From assembly GCA_023413185.1 (NCBI GenBank), contig JAEZQD010000152.1, positions 13,881 to 77,880 on the forward strand: a stretch of DNA of 64,000 nt. The letters are read 5' to 3'. Under the pieces are notes generated by a model. That model was not told where the DNA came from. It made no database searches and saw only the letters and a list, made by a program, of their open reading frames with translations. This document shows, in pieces, positions 8,667 through 18,275 of this stretch. A program made the position numbers and the translations under genes. Each line of letters begins with the position of its first letter. Position 1 is the stretch's first letter. This stretch comes from Bacillota bacterium. GTDB taxonomy: Bacteria; Bacillota; Clostridia; Oscillospirales; Ruminococcaceae.

Positions 8667-10685
8667 TTATTCCTTATTCCAGCGCTCAAAAAACTCTGAC
8701 TGGTTGCCGTTTCGAAGGAAAATGGGGATAACGGATAATGGGGTAGCAACGGTAACCGTCTGTCCCCCTTCGTACCACTGCCCGGTAACGGCGTATTGCC
8801 AACGGGCACCGTGAGGCAGGTACACCTCGCGGCACTTAGCCGAAGCCTGCACAACAGGTGCCACTAGGATATCCGGTCCGAACAGATAGGTGTGTTTTAC
8901 CTCCCAACAGCACGCGTCCTGCGGGAACTCGTAAAAGAGCGTTCGCATAACAGGGGTACCCCGTTCGTGCGCATCTCGCATCATGTCACGGGTATAGGGA
9001 CGCAGCAGCTCACGCAGCTGAATGTATTTGACAAGAATGCCGTATGCCTCCTCGCCAAAGCTCCACACCTCGTTGTTGCCGCTGGTGAACAACGCCTTGC
9101 TGCCATCGGCACGGTACACATCCCGCTCCTCTGGGGTTGCGGTGTCGCGATCCCCGTGCAAACGCATTACCGGGCAGAAGGTGCCGTATTCAAACCAACG
9201 CACAAGCAGTTCGCGGAATGCGGGGTCGTCCGGGTTTCCGCCCATAAAGCCTCCGATATCGGTTGTCCACCACGCAATACCGCAGATACCCATATGCAGC
9301 CCCGCGGTGATCTGATTTCTAAAGGAAGCGAAGTCGCTGTGAATGTCCCCGCTCCACACCAACGCCCCGTAACGCTGGCTGCCAGCCCACGCGCAGCGAA
9401 CCAGATTGATGATATCACGCTGTCCCTCCCGCGCCATTCCATCGTAGAAGGCACGCGAAAACATCTGGGGATAGATGTTTCCGATCTGCACGTTGGGTCC
9501 AAGGTGGTAACGGTAGTTGTCAAAGTCGTACGCGCCGTATTCCGGCTCGGCTTCATCCAGCCAGAAGATACGGATGCCCTTGTCGTAATAGTTCTTCTTG
9601 CATTTTTGCCATACATACTCCCGCGCGGCGGGATTGGTCGCATCGAAGAACATGCTGTTTCCGCCAAAGAGCATACCGATATTCACACCCGCCTCCGGGC
9701 GCACCAATAATCCCTTTTCACGCATTTCATTAAAGTTCTCGCTCTGGTGGTCTATCTGCGGCCAGACTGAGACCATCATCTCAGCCCCAAGCTTCCTAAC
9801 CTCGCGCACCATGGCATCGGGATCGGGGTAGAACTCCTCTTCAAAGCGGTAGTCGCCCATCTTGGGCCAGTGAAAGAAATCACATACAATCACATCCAGC
9901 GGAATGCCCCGTCTTTTATACTCGCGGGCAACCTCCAAAAGCATCTCCTGATTCCAATACCGCAGCTTACACTGCCAAAACCCCATGCCGTATTCCGGCA
10001 TCATGGGCACGGTGCCCGTTGCCTGTGCGTAGCTTTGCTCTATCTTTGCAGGGGTATCTCCTGCGGTAATCCAGTAATCGAGCTGCTTTGTGCTCCTCGC
10101 CACCCATTCGGTGCGGTTTGCGCCAAAGCTTGCGCGCCCGATGGCGGGATTGTGCCATAAAAACCCGTAGCCAAGGCTTGACAGCACAAACGGGATGCTT
10201 GCCTGAGAATTGCGGTGCGCAAGCTCAAAGTTACAGTTTTTGATGTTAAGTATATCCTGCTGGTACTGCCCCATCCCGTACAGCTTTTCCGTAGGCTCGG
10301 ATTCAAAGCTGACTGTCAGGCTAAAATCGCCACCGATAATCGGCTTAAAATCACGCGGGTTCAGGCAAAGGGCTCCGCGCCTGCCGTATTCGCGCAGCAG
10401 CAGGGCATCGTGCCGATTATAGTAACTGATCTGTATTGTGCCGCTCCAGCTGTCGCGTACAACTTCGGCATAGATGTTCCCGTTTTGTATCCGCGCCCTA
10501 TCGTCACTGACGGTAACCTCAGCCTCGCAATACGCCTGGGGCAAAAGGGCAAACTCAGTGTCGAGTATCGTACCCATCATAACCGCTCGCGTGCGCAAGC
10601 TGTTTATTCCCCACGGCTCGATGAAAACGGTCTCGCCCGCAAACTGACAAACCAGAGCATTCTCAAGCTTTAAAAACACGCCCAT
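8667..10685 (-). CDS. GH31 alpha-xylosidase/alpha-glucosidase
   Basis: Retaining alpha-glycosidase of 672 residues, cytoplasmic by lack of a signal peptide. An N-terminal beta domain (1-225) precedes the barrel; the nucleophile is Asp377 in IFWLDEAEPE and the acid/base Asp447 in WSGDIHSDF, then WWTTDIGGF. The WLDEAEPE form is typical of YicI-type alpha-xylosidases, so xyloglucan-derived oligosaccharide is a reasonable substrate guess. Last gene of the transporter operon, 66 bases after the GH43 gene, with AGGAGG before the ATG. Confidence 0.9.
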   Translation of the reverse strand: MGVFLKLENALVCQFAGETVFIEPWGINSLRTRAVMMGTILDTEFALLPQAYCEAEVTVSDDRARIQNGNIYAEVVRDSWSGTIQISYYNRHDALLLREYGRRGALCLNPRDFKPIIGGDFSLTVSFESEPTEKLYGMGQYQQDILNIKNCNFELAHRNSQASIPFVLSSLGYGFLWHNPAIGRASFGANRTEWVARSTKQLDYWITAGDTPAKIEQSYAQATGTVPMMPEYGMGFWQCKLRYWNQEMLLEVAREYKRRGIPLDVIVCDFFHWPKMGDYRFEEEFYPDPDAMVREVRKLGAEMMVSVWPQIDHQSENFNEMREKGLLVRPEAGVNIGMLFGGNSMFFDATNPAAREYVWQKCKKNYYDKGIRIFWLDEAEPEYGAYDFDNYRYHLGPNVQIGNIYPQMFSRAFYDGMAREGQRDIINLVRCAWAGSQRYGALVWSGDIHSDFASFRNQITAGLHMGICGIAWWTTDIGGFMGGNPDDPAFRELLVRWFEYGTFCPVMRLHGDRDTATPEERDVYRADGSKALFTSGNNEVWSFGEEAYGILVKYIQLRELLRPYTRDMMRDAHERGTPVMRTLFYEFPQDACCWEVKHTYLFGPDILVAPVVQASAKCREVYLPHGARWQYAVTGQWYEGGQTVTVATPLSVIPIFLRNGNQSEFFERWNKE

Positions 10686-10751
10686 ATTCCATTACCTCCT
10701 TTACTGCATCCTACCCGGTTTCGTTGATTAGGTACGCCGCTTGCTTAAGGA

Positions 10752-12536
10752 CTATTTGATAACAATCTCCATCGACAGGTTGCGATAGCGCTCTTTGATG
10801 TCCCTGTCCTCGGTCAAATCCAGAACAGGGAAGCCATCCCGATGAAAATGCACCCTGCGAAAGCCGCTGCTTCTCGGTCCATCCTTTCCAACCCGCGCGT
10901 GGTAGGTGCACCAAGTTGTACCGTTTTCCTCCCGAATAAACGCATTGTGTCCGGTTCCGGTTTCTCCGCTCACAGAAAACGCAGTCAGCAGCGGAAAATT
11001 CCCCTTTGTCCAGCTGCTTGCATCAAGCAAGTCCGCATCCAGATTAACCATAAGGTACCCCACACAGTAGGTGTAGTCAATCAGTGCGCCCGAAAAGGTC
11101 AGCATCAGCTTATCGCCTAAAAAGAGCGGGTAGGGTCCCTCCTCCACAAACACATGGTTGTTTGACCAGCTGTAGTCCGGCTTTGACAAAATCACGGGGT
11201 CACTGGTTAGCCGCCACGGTTTTTTTATGTCAACCTCGGCAATGTATATCCACGAGCCAAGGTCGTTTGGAACCATGTCGCGCTGCGCCCATGCCACATA
11301 GCTTTTGTCCCGCACCGCAAAATAGGTCATGTCCAGCGTCAGCCCATTGTCGCACAGCACCTCACCGTCACGACGCTGCATCGGTATGGGCATCTCCCAG
11401 TCGGACTTGTTGCGGATTTCGCCGCCGGGCTTCAACCTCATTGCATGGCAGCGAATCTGTTCAAACCCCTTCGGGCTGCTCGCAAGAAAGATATAGATAT
11501 CCTCGCCTACCAGATGAATCTCGGGTGCCCACAAAAACTGCACCATGTGCTTATACATCCTTGTGTTGAGTATCTCATACTCGGCTGCGGTAGCAAGCTG
11601 CTCCATGGTAGCCGCCTTACGCACAGACAGACTGTTGTTTCCGTCCGCGTCATTGGTGGCGATATAATAGTAATATTTCTGCCAAAAGAACACACACGGG
11701 TCGGCGCGGTCAATCGCAAAGGGGAAGTGGTAGGATGGCTGAGCCACCTCACCTGTAATCGTGTAGGTACCCTCTTTGTCCCAGTCTACCTCCTGGGTGT
11801 TCCACCGTACCGCTCTGGACACCGTGGTGCCGTCATTGTACAGATACTCCGCCTTAACCGTCGCCAGCTCTTGCTGTGAGGAAACCGCAACGGTTTTAGG
11901 CAGATTCAAGCCAGTATTCTCGGGCACGGTAAGACGTTCGAGCAGCTTTTCTCCAAGCTCCGTGGGTATCGCAATCCTGTTTGCCGGCTGAGCACCCTCA
12001 ATGGTCGTCTCGATAACCTCGCGTTTGAGCAACTGTGCCGGAACGGGAACAATCTCCGGCTCGAAGATATCTGCAAACACCGCCTGATAGGTTTGATTGG
12101 TTTCATCACACCACTTCAGAAGGTACTGTTGCTCCTGTGGGAGATATGCACAGGCAGCATAACGAATGCAATGGTCGGATTTTAGGTCGATTAGTCCGTG
12201 CTCGGTGTACTGAAGAAAGTCACGCGTGATGAACAGCAAAAGCTTGCCCAAGCTAAGCTTGTCAGGAGTACCGTCGCATTCGGTGCGCACAGCTATAATC
12301 CCGTATGCTTCCGTGCTCAGCTTAAAAACAAACGGACTGGTCAGGTTCTTGGCGGTCAGCGTGCGGTTTTCGTTTTCCACAGCCTTGGCGAACAGCACGC
12401 CGTAGTTGTGATTAAGCGGCACAAACTCACTGCCTGTTATGCGATAAGCCAGATGCATGCTGTTTGCCAGAGTATGCTCATACATCTCTGCCGGTTTTCG
12501 CGTGTAGGTAAGTAGCTCGAATTGATTTTTTGACAT
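10752..12536 (-). CDS. GH43-type glycosidase with Ig-like linker domain
   Basis: A 594-residue protein without signal peptide. Residues 1-190 are an unassigned beta-rich region; about 205-260 look like a bacterial Ig-like domain (VKAEYLYNDGT, YTITGEV). The rest is a five-bladed propeller of GH43 type: base Asp in AIDRADPCVF, FLWAPEIH, and the acid Glu in VEEGPYPLF. GH43 enzymes cut arabinose or xylose side chains. Read between the sugar-binding lipoprotein and GH31. Confidence 0.85.
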   Translation of the reverse strand: MSKNQFELLTYTRKPAEMYEHTLANSMHLAYRITGSEFVPLNHNYGVLFAKAVENENRTLTAKNLTSPFVFKLSTEAYGIIAVRTECDGTPDKLSLGKLLLFITRDFLQYTEHGLIDLKSDHCIRYAACAYLPQEQQYLLKWCDETNQTYQAVFADIFEPEIVPVPAQLLKREVIETTIEGAQPANRIAIPTELGEKLLERLTVPENTGLNLPKTVAVSSQQELATVKAEYLYNDGTTVSRAVRWNTQEVDWDKEGTYTITGEVAQPSYHFPFAIDRADPCVFFWQKYYYYIATNDADGNNSLSVRKAATMEQLATAAEYEILNTRMYKHMVQFLWAPEIHLVGEDIYIFLASSPKGFEQIRCHAMRLKPGGEIRNKSDWEMPIPMQRRDGEVLCDNGLTLDMTYFAVRDKSYVAWAQRDMVPNDLGSWIYIAEVDIKKPWRLTSDPVILSKPDYSWSNNHVFVEEGPYPLFLGDKLMLTFSGALIDYTYCVGYLMVNLDADLLDASSWTKGNFPLLTAFSVSGETGTGHNAFIREENGTTWCTYHARVGKDGPRSSGFRRVHFHRDGFPVLDLTEDRDIKERYRNLSMEIVIK

Positions 12537-12653
12537 AATAATATCCTCACTCTTTGCGGTTAATTCAGTCGGTCATCCTTCCGACTTGCATCTCGGGTCT
12601 ATGTGAATCGTCACCGAATTCTTTTGTTTCTGTGCATCCTTTCGTGCAATAAT

Positions 12654-12684
12654 AAAGAGGGTGCTTATGAAAAGCACCCTCTTT
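12654..12684 (-). terminator. Hairpin after the sugar-binding protein gene
   Basis: A 13-bp perfect stem (12654-12666 with 12672-12684) followed on the minus strand by TTATTATT. Lying between the binding-protein gene and GH43, it may attenuate the downstream enzymes and keep binding protein in excess. Confidence 0.75.
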
Positions 12685-12760
12685 GCAGTAGCCAAGGCAA
12701 ATGCCTTTAGTCCCCAAAAGCCATTCTTGAATTTTTAAAACTCGGTCAAGGCGAAGGAAC

Positions 12761-14506
12761 TTAGCCGGCCAGTGCCTTTGCTCTTTCGTCAACAAGTGCT
12801 TTGAGCTTTTCTCTGTCGAACTGATTCAGGGTAGCCCAGTCAAAACCGGCAAGCGATGTCTTAAGGTCACTCCAGATCTTGTCAAACTCTGCCTGGTCCT
12901 TAGCGAATACCATCTTCCACGAAGCGTCGCAAACAAGCGGACCGCAGTTGCTTCTGATAAGCGCGATATCCGTGGTGTCGGGAGTAAGGTTAACGTTTAC
13001 AAACGGAACAACGCTAATGGTTTTGGACTTGGTGAGGTAATCCACTGGGTTTTCGGCATTGAAGCGCTCACCCCACTGCTTGGTTGTGGTGGTTTTTGCC
13101 TTCTCGACCTCTGCGGGCCAGTACTGGTTACCAAAAGGTGTGTTGTTCTTGGGGTTGATGCCAACACTCGCAACCATCCACTGGTTAACCTGAAGCATAC
13201 CGTCTGCATAGAGACCGCCGCCGAACTCCTCGGGTACGGGGGAATTGTCCATTAGAGCGGTTTCACCCGCCTTGGTACGCACATAACCGTTCCCGTCGGG
13301 TGCATCCTCATAGATAAAGCCGTAGATGCCGCCGTGAATGGTTTCCAGTCCATCAGGGCTGGACATCCAATCCATAAGCTCGATAACCCTTTGCTTCTTT
13401 ACGGGATCATCCGTACCGCAGGCAAACGCTCTTCCGCTGCCAAAGTACGGGTCGGAAGGCTGATAGATCGACATATCCTTGATAGGTGCGAGGATAAAGT
13501 TCTCACCGTTGTTGCCACGCTCGGTTGTATTCCAGAAGCCCTGCTGCCAGTCGTTCCAGATAAGGAATACGCGCTTGGAGCTGAATTTCGGCCAAACAGC
13601 ATCCCAGTTCTGCGTACCGGAATCGGGGTCGATAACGCCGGCCTGATTGGCTTCAAAGTAGAACTGAAGGATCTTTTTGTATGCGCCGTTATCGTCGGTC
13701 AGATCCATCATGCTTCCGTCAGTACCGAGTAGGATGGAGCTGTTGCCGTTAACGATTTCCTGCCCATACCACTTGGTAAGCTGGTTAACGTTCTCCATGG
13801 AGGTTCCGTCCCAGTCAGGCCACAGGGTGATGCCATAGCTGGGGTCTCCGGCTTCATTGGTGGGATACTTATCCTGAATTTGGCGAAGCACCGATACAAG
13901 ACCGGAAAGGTTCTCAATATCGGGAGCGCCAATCTCATTGTAGTAATCCCATAGGATTGTGGGTGCCACACCCGGGATAATGGGAGAGAACGAGGTGGGG
14001 CTTGTATTTGCCATTTCGGTAGGCCATGCGTAGTATTGACCCTCGCTTACGCCCTCAAGAGAGGAGTTGTAATAATCAAGCTGAGGCTTGTATTCCTCAA
14101 ATGATTCAAACTTCTTCATACCATCGGTGATATCCACTACGAGCCCGGATTTAATGCCAGACTGAATATCCGCATTATCCAATACAAGTAAATCGCCCAA
14201 GAATCCAGACGCAGAACGGGCGGCAAAGATGTCGGCGCCCGCAACCTGGGGAGCTATGATGTTAAGCGTGACGTTCAGCTCATCCTTTAGAACCTTCGCC
14301 ATCCATCCAATCTGCTCGCCCTGAAAGTTTGCCGGCTGAGAATACACCTCAAGAACCACATGTTCGTCTGTGGTAGCAGGCGGAGCAGTTGTGCCCTCAT
14401 CCACGCTGCTGGTAGGTTGTGGTGCAGATGTAGCGCACGCAGTAAGTAACATAGAAACAGCGAACACGCAAGCAAGCGCTAATGCGATTTGCCTTTTGAC
14501 TGTCAT
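12761..14506 (-). CDS. ABC sugar-transport substrate-binding lipoprotein (LplA/YtcQ type)
   Basis: Extracellular solute-binding protein of 581 residues, exported by a lipoprotein signal with lipobox LLTAC. The ATG at 14506 has AGGAGGAAGA directly upstream. Size and fold match the large LplA-like binding proteins of complex oligosaccharide importers. It follows both permease genes. No ATPase is encoded here, as usual for this class, which shares an MsmX-type ATPase encoded elsewhere. Confidence 0.9.
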   Translation of the reverse strand: MTVKRQIALALACVFAVSMLLTACATSAPQPTSSVDEGTTAPPATTDEHVVLEVYSQPANFQGEQIGWMAKVLKDELNVTLNIIAPQVAGADIFAARSASGFLGDLLVLDNADIQSGIKSGLVVDITDGMKKFESFEEYKPQLDYYNSSLEGVSEGQYYAWPTEMANTSPTSFSPIIPGVAPTILWDYYNEIGAPDIENLSGLVSVLRQIQDKYPTNEAGDPSYGITLWPDWDGTSMENVNQLTKWYGQEIVNGNSSILLGTDGSMMDLTDDNGAYKKILQFYFEANQAGVIDPDSGTQNWDAVWPKFSSKRVFLIWNDWQQGFWNTTERGNNGENFILAPIKDMSIYQPSDPYFGSGRAFACGTDDPVKKQRVIELMDWMSSPDGLETIHGGIYGFIYEDAPDGNGYVRTKAGETALMDNSPVPEEFGGGLYADGMLQVNQWMVASVGINPKNNTPFGNQYWPAEVEKAKTTTTKQWGERFNAENPVDYLTKSKTISVVPFVNVNLTPDTTDIALIRSNCGPLVCDASWKMVFAKDQAEFDKIWSDLKTSLAGFDWATLNQFDREKLKALVDERAKALAG

Positions 14507-14601
14507 CTTATCTTCCTCCTTAATCAATTTGCAGACTCGTCTATGCTGAATCCCCAAAGGGATGTCAACCGAAAACTACCGAGTAAGCGCTCAGACCATC
14601 G

Positions 14602-15540
14602 TTATCCCTTTACAGCGCCTATCATAATGCCTTTAACGAAGAACTTTTGGAACATGGGATAAACCAGCAAAATAGGCAGCGCAACAAGGATGGTTACTGT
14701 CATTCGAATAGAGGTTTGCGTCTGTGCGTTTGACATCATTGCCTGCGCGCTTCCTGATGTTGCGTTGATAATTGCCTTTAAGGACTGCGAGGACTGCAGA
14801 TATCGGTACAGAACAAACTGCAGCGTGTAAAACTTCTCCTGTGTCATGAGCAGCAGCGTGTCCTGAAACGCGTTCCACTGCGTAACTGCTGAGAATATCG
14901 CAATGGTTGCCAAAATGGGCTTTGCTATCGGCAGCATTATTTTAAAGAAGATGGTTAACACCCTTGCACCATCGCATTCCGCTGCCTCCTGCAGCTCCTT
15001 AGGCGTGGATTCCAAATATGTTTTGGTCAATATGATGTAGAACGGGGAGACCACGGTAGGTAGAATGTAACCCCAGAAGTTGTTGGTAAGCCCAAGGTTC
15101 ATCATGGTTAAGTACCAGGGGATAATGCCTGCGTTAAAATACATCGTGATTACCACAAAGCGATACCAGAACTTGCGTTTCCAAACCGTTTCGCGCGTGA
15201 ACATGTACCCCATAAACGCCGCACACAATACGGTAAGCACGGTGCCGATAACCGTTCTGGAAACGGATATGTATGTCGCCTGAACAAGACCGGGTATCTT
15301 AAACGCGTCGATATAGTTAGTCAGATGCAGCCCTTGAGGCAGCCAATTGATAGCACCCTTTTCACTTAATTTGTTGTCGCTGATTGTGTTGATAAAGATA
15401 TAGTAAAAAGGGTATACACAGATAAAGGAAAACAGCGAAAACACCAGGTAAATGAAGATGTCTAAAAAAAAGTCGCTGACCGATCGGTTTTTTATCTTGT
15501 TGCGTCTTGCACGCAAGACAGTCTCTCTTAAACTAGTCAT
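14602..15540 (-). CDS. ABC sugar permease, LplC/YtcP type
   Basis: Inner-membrane permease of 312 residues with six predicted helices and the EAA loop (ELQEAAECDGARVLTIFFKI) that docks the ATPase. The C-terminal QKFFVKGIMIGAVKG is characteristic of the LplC half. It starts 10 bases after its partner permease. Confidence 0.92.
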   Translation of the reverse strand: MTSLRETVLRARRNKIKNRSVSDFFLDIFIYLVFSLFSFICVYPFYYIFINTISDNKLSEKGAINWLPQGLHLTNYIDAFKIPGLVQATYISVSRTVIGTVLTVLCAAFMGYMFTRETVWKRKFWYRFVVITMYFNAGIIPWYLTMMNLGLTNNFWGYILPTVVSPFYIILTKTYLESTPKELQEAAECDGARVLTIFFKIMLPIAKPILATIAIFSAVTQWNAFQDTLLLMTQEKFYTLQFVLYRYLQSSQSLKAIINATSGSAQAMMSNAQTQTSIRMTVTILVALPILLVYPMFQKFFVKGIMIGAVKG

Positions 15541-15550
15541 CGCAGCCTCC

Positions 15551-16471
15551 TTATATAATGCTTTGCTTACGTATCAGCTTAGAGAACGAGTTTGCACCGA
15601 ACAACAGTACAAGGCTTACAATACTCTTTAACATGCTAAGTGCCGTGGATACAGAGTAAACGGGCGGCTTGCTGGTTGAAAGATTGTATACATACAAATC
15701 AAGCACCTGAATGAACTCTCTGTTCCAGGAGTTCTGGAATACGTAATACTGTTCCATTCCGTTATTGAGAAAATTAGAAATGTTAAGAAGCAGCAGAACG
15801 AAAAAGGTTGGCATCAATCCCGGCAAGGTGATGTGCCAGATGCACTTTAACCGCGTAGCGCCATCGATTCGTGCCGCCTCGTACAGGATTTCATCAATAC
15901 CTGCGATTGCCGCTATGTACATAATTGCCGCCCAGCCAAGGTTTTTCCACGTGAGCCACAACCACATCTTCAGCCACATATTGCTGCTGGATTTCATGAA
16001 ATCAATGGGCGCGGAGATCACCCCAAAATCCTGCAGCACATTGTTAAACATGCCGGTATTACTCATTAAAAGAAACGCCACCGAGTAAACCAAAACCCAG
16101 CTGATAAAGTTTGGAATTGTGGTAACTGTCTGTACAAACTTCTTAAAGCGAACCGCCTTTATCTCATTGAGGAGTATGGCGAACACCATAGGCAACCACG
16201 AAAAGGCAAGCGCGATGCCGCTCATTGCAAAGGTGTTTCGCAATACTTCGAGCGTTTGCTTGATATAAGACCTGTTCTGGAACAGTACCTTAAACCACTT
16301 AAGCCCAACGAACGAATCCCATGAAAATGGCAAAGGAGGCTGGTAATCATAAAACGAGTAGATCCATCCGTATAATGGGTAGTACGCAAAAACCACTACG
16401 AGAAGTATAAACGGTGTCAAAAGCAAAAATTCCTTGTACGAGCGCACCTTCCTGCTATCCAGTTTCTTCAT
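15551..16471 (-). CDS. ABC sugar permease, LplB type
   Basis: First gene of the glycan operon; 306 residues. ATG at 16471 chosen for the GGGGGAAAC ribosome site and the sequence MKKLDSRKVRSYKEF before the first helix. Six helices; EAA loop ILYEAARIDGATRLKCIWHI. The C-terminus SFSKLIRKQSII is typical of LplB proteins. Works with the next permease and the lipoprotein. Confidence 0.92.
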   Translation of the reverse strand: MKKLDSRKVRSYKEFLLLTPFILLVVVFAYYPLYGWIYSFYDYQPPLPFSWDSFVGLKWFKVLFQNRSYIKQTLEVLRNTFAMSGIALAFSWLPMVFAILLNEIKAVRFKKFVQTVTTIPNFISWVLVYSVAFLLMSNTGMFNNVLQDFGVISAPIDFMKSSSNMWLKMWLWLTWKNLGWAAIMYIAAIAGIDEILYEAARIDGATRLKCIWHITLPGLMPTFFVLLLLNISNFLNNGMEQYYVFQNSWNREFIQVLDLYVYNLSTSKPPVYSVSTALSMLKSIVSLVLLFGANSFSKLIRKQSII

Positions 16472-16828
16472 GTTTCCCCCTTCTTGCGCGCTCGGCTTAT
16501 AACCTCCCTTATGCGTGACTAAACTCAAAGTATTCCGAAAAGGGAGCTTTACGCCTTTGCATGCAAACCATTGTGATTTTGTATATAAATTATATTGAAT
16601 ACTATAAATTATTATGCTACATGAATATATTAACTGCATTTTGCTATGATTACAATGACTTATAATTCTCTAGTTATGAACTATAATAGCATTATTGTGA
16701 TGTATATTACGATCGATGACAATAATATGTATTATTCTTCCATCCGGCTATTTTTGTGCATCTCATACGAAGTGAAAAAGTAAATTGAAGGCATCATAGT
16801 GCAATTTGTGCACCTGAATAGGGGTGCA
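16472..16828 (-). promoter_or_regulatory. Leader and control region of the glycan operon
   Basis: Very AT-rich, no gene visible. It contains the palindrome GTGCA-ATTTG-TGCAC (16799-16813) and GGGGTGCAAA (16821-16830), the latter also found upstream of the AraC gene (17930-17939). These are candidate sites for the AraC regulator. I could not pick one clear promoter. Confidence 0.45.
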
Positions 16829-16870
16829 AAAAAGGCAAGGGGATTTGTTGCTAATCCTTCTTGCCTTTTG
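16829..16870 (-). terminator. Terminator of the AraC-type gene
   Basis: Hairpin with arms AAAAGGCAAG and CTTGCCTTTT plus an inner GGATT/AATCC pairing, followed on the minus strand by six T residues. Confidence 0.8.
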
Positions 16871-16905
16871 TTTTATTAACTACTGGTAATCATGAGATAC
16901 CCATG

Positions 16906-17679
16906 CTAGCGAATAGACAACACACTCTTTCTATACTGGTTTGGCGTTAAGCCGGTAAGCTTCTTAAACTGCCTGAAAAAATGCTCCGCGCTGCTGTACC
17001 CGCACAGGGGAATGATCTCGGTTACGGAGTGGTTGCTGTTTTTGAGATACCGCTTTGCCAGTGCAATCCGTGAAGCAATGACATCCTCCATACAGGTGGA
17101 ATCAAAGGTCTGCTTGTAGGTGTTTTCCAGATGACTGATTGAAAGATTGAGCTTCCTCGACATAAGCTGTAAGGTCCAGTCAATCTCCGGGTGCTTTATA
17201 ATCTCCTCCTTTAAATCATACACGCTTTTGCACATGCTGTTCTCGGGAGAAAAGCTAAAGAGGCAGGATAATTTAGTAAAGATTGCCTGCATCAGTTTGT
17301 CCATTATTATATCTTTTCGCTCATTGGCAGAGCTGAACTCTGACGTAATTAGCTGAAAGATCCTGTGATAGTACCATCCATCCCCAACATAAACCGGCTC
17401 GGCAATCGGTATTTTTGCATTGTAATAGCAATCATCATCGGTGACAAAGCGCACATAATCGTTGGAGTATCGCTCTTCACATGCTTGGTAGATATATGCT
17501 TGATAAGGGCGAAACAGCATGATACTGTTCTCTGAGTATTTTTCAAAAGTCCCGTCGACATTCAGTCTAAAAGGGGTGTGCACCAAGACGATTAACCAAA
17601 AGGGATCTCTTCCATGCGAATCAAATTCAAAATCGCTTTTGTGTACCGCATCAAACTCTGCCGTTAGAACCTTAAACAT
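16906..17679 (-). CDS. AraC-family transcriptional regulator
   Basis: 257 residues from the ATG at 17679, 6 bases after AGGGGG. A cupin-like sensor domain (about 1-150) precedes the double helix-turn-helix: LSISHLENTYKQTF and SVTEIIPLCGYSSAEHFFRQFKKLTGLTPNQYRKS. Encoded just upstream of the sugar ABC/glycosidase operon on the same strand but separated by a terminator, so it is most likely the operon's activator. Confidence 0.9.
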   Translation of the reverse strand: MFKVLTAEFDAVHKSDFEFDSHGRDPFWLIVLVHTPFRLNVDGTFEKYSENSIMLFRPYQAYIYQACEERYSNDYVRFVTDDDCYYNAKIPIAEPVYVGDGWYYHRIFQLITSEFSSANERKDIIMDKLMQAIFTKLSCLFSFSPENSMCKSVYDLKEEIIKHPEIDWTLQLMSRKLNLSISHLENTYKQTFDSTCMEDVIASRIALAKRYLKNSNHSVTEIIPLCGYSSAEHFFRQFKKLTGLTPNQYRKSVLSIR

Positions 17680-17978
17680 ATTACACCCCCTAATTAACAC
17701 AACCTCGATTACCTCTTTTTATTGGATAGGCTTTCTTTTTCAGAACATTTCCTATCTCCATTATATGCCTTGTCCTAGAACCTTGTCAATATAACCAGAT
17801 TATTTGCGCAAGTATGAATTTGAATTGTTGGTTTTGATGAGTACATGGCGACGCTGCAAGCAGAAACCTTATAGTACTTTATGTATTGTACGCTAGATAT
17901 CATTTAATAATTAACAATCTCGCAAAAAAGGGGTGCAAATACAAGCTGATGGGCTGTGTCGCCCCCGTTTGCATGAAT

Positions 17979-18007
17979 TTGCATCTTAATCTCGAATGTC
18001 TTATAAT
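17979..18007 (+). promoter_or_regulatory. Promoter of the small membrane-peptide gene
   Basis: TTGCAT (17979-17984) and TATAAT (18002-18007) are 17 bases apart. The rest of 17680-17978 shows no gene, only a GGGGTGCAAAT motif at 17930-17940. Confidence 0.7.
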
Positions 18008-18087
18008 GTAGGCAAAGGCAAATAGATTAAAGTCGATGAGCAATAGTGCCTTACAGCCGCCGGCAATGAACTTAGGAGGAAGATAAA

Positions 18088-18207
18088 TTGGACATGAACT
18101 CGATGTGGAACAACCGCAACAAACAGCCGATATGGAAGATTATTCTGATGACAATCGCCGTCCTTGTGGGCATGATTTTGCTGGGGTACTTCTTTGGCGG
18201 GCAGTAA
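18088..18207 (+). CDS. 39-residue single-helix membrane peptide
   Basis: TTG start 8 bases after AGGAGG. The product has a basic, Asn-rich N-terminus (NNRNKQPIWK) followed by one hydrophobic helix, ILMTIAVLVGMILLGYFF, and ends GGQ. It lies behind a good promoter and ahead of the VanY-type lipoprotein gene. Function unknown; the ribosome site, promoter and clear helix argue that it is real. Confidence 0.65.
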   Translation: MDMNSMWNNRNKQPIWKIILMTIAVLVGMILLGYFFGGQ

Positions 18208-18275
18208 AATGCTGTAAACAACCAACGAAGTAAGTATATACTGTACATGAAAGTGAAAGAAAGAAGCGATTTGCA

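Noticed and set aside
8892..9710. 272-residue plus-strand frame
   Set aside because: Fully antisense to the GH31 gene, whose catalytic motifs are intact; no recognisable domain.
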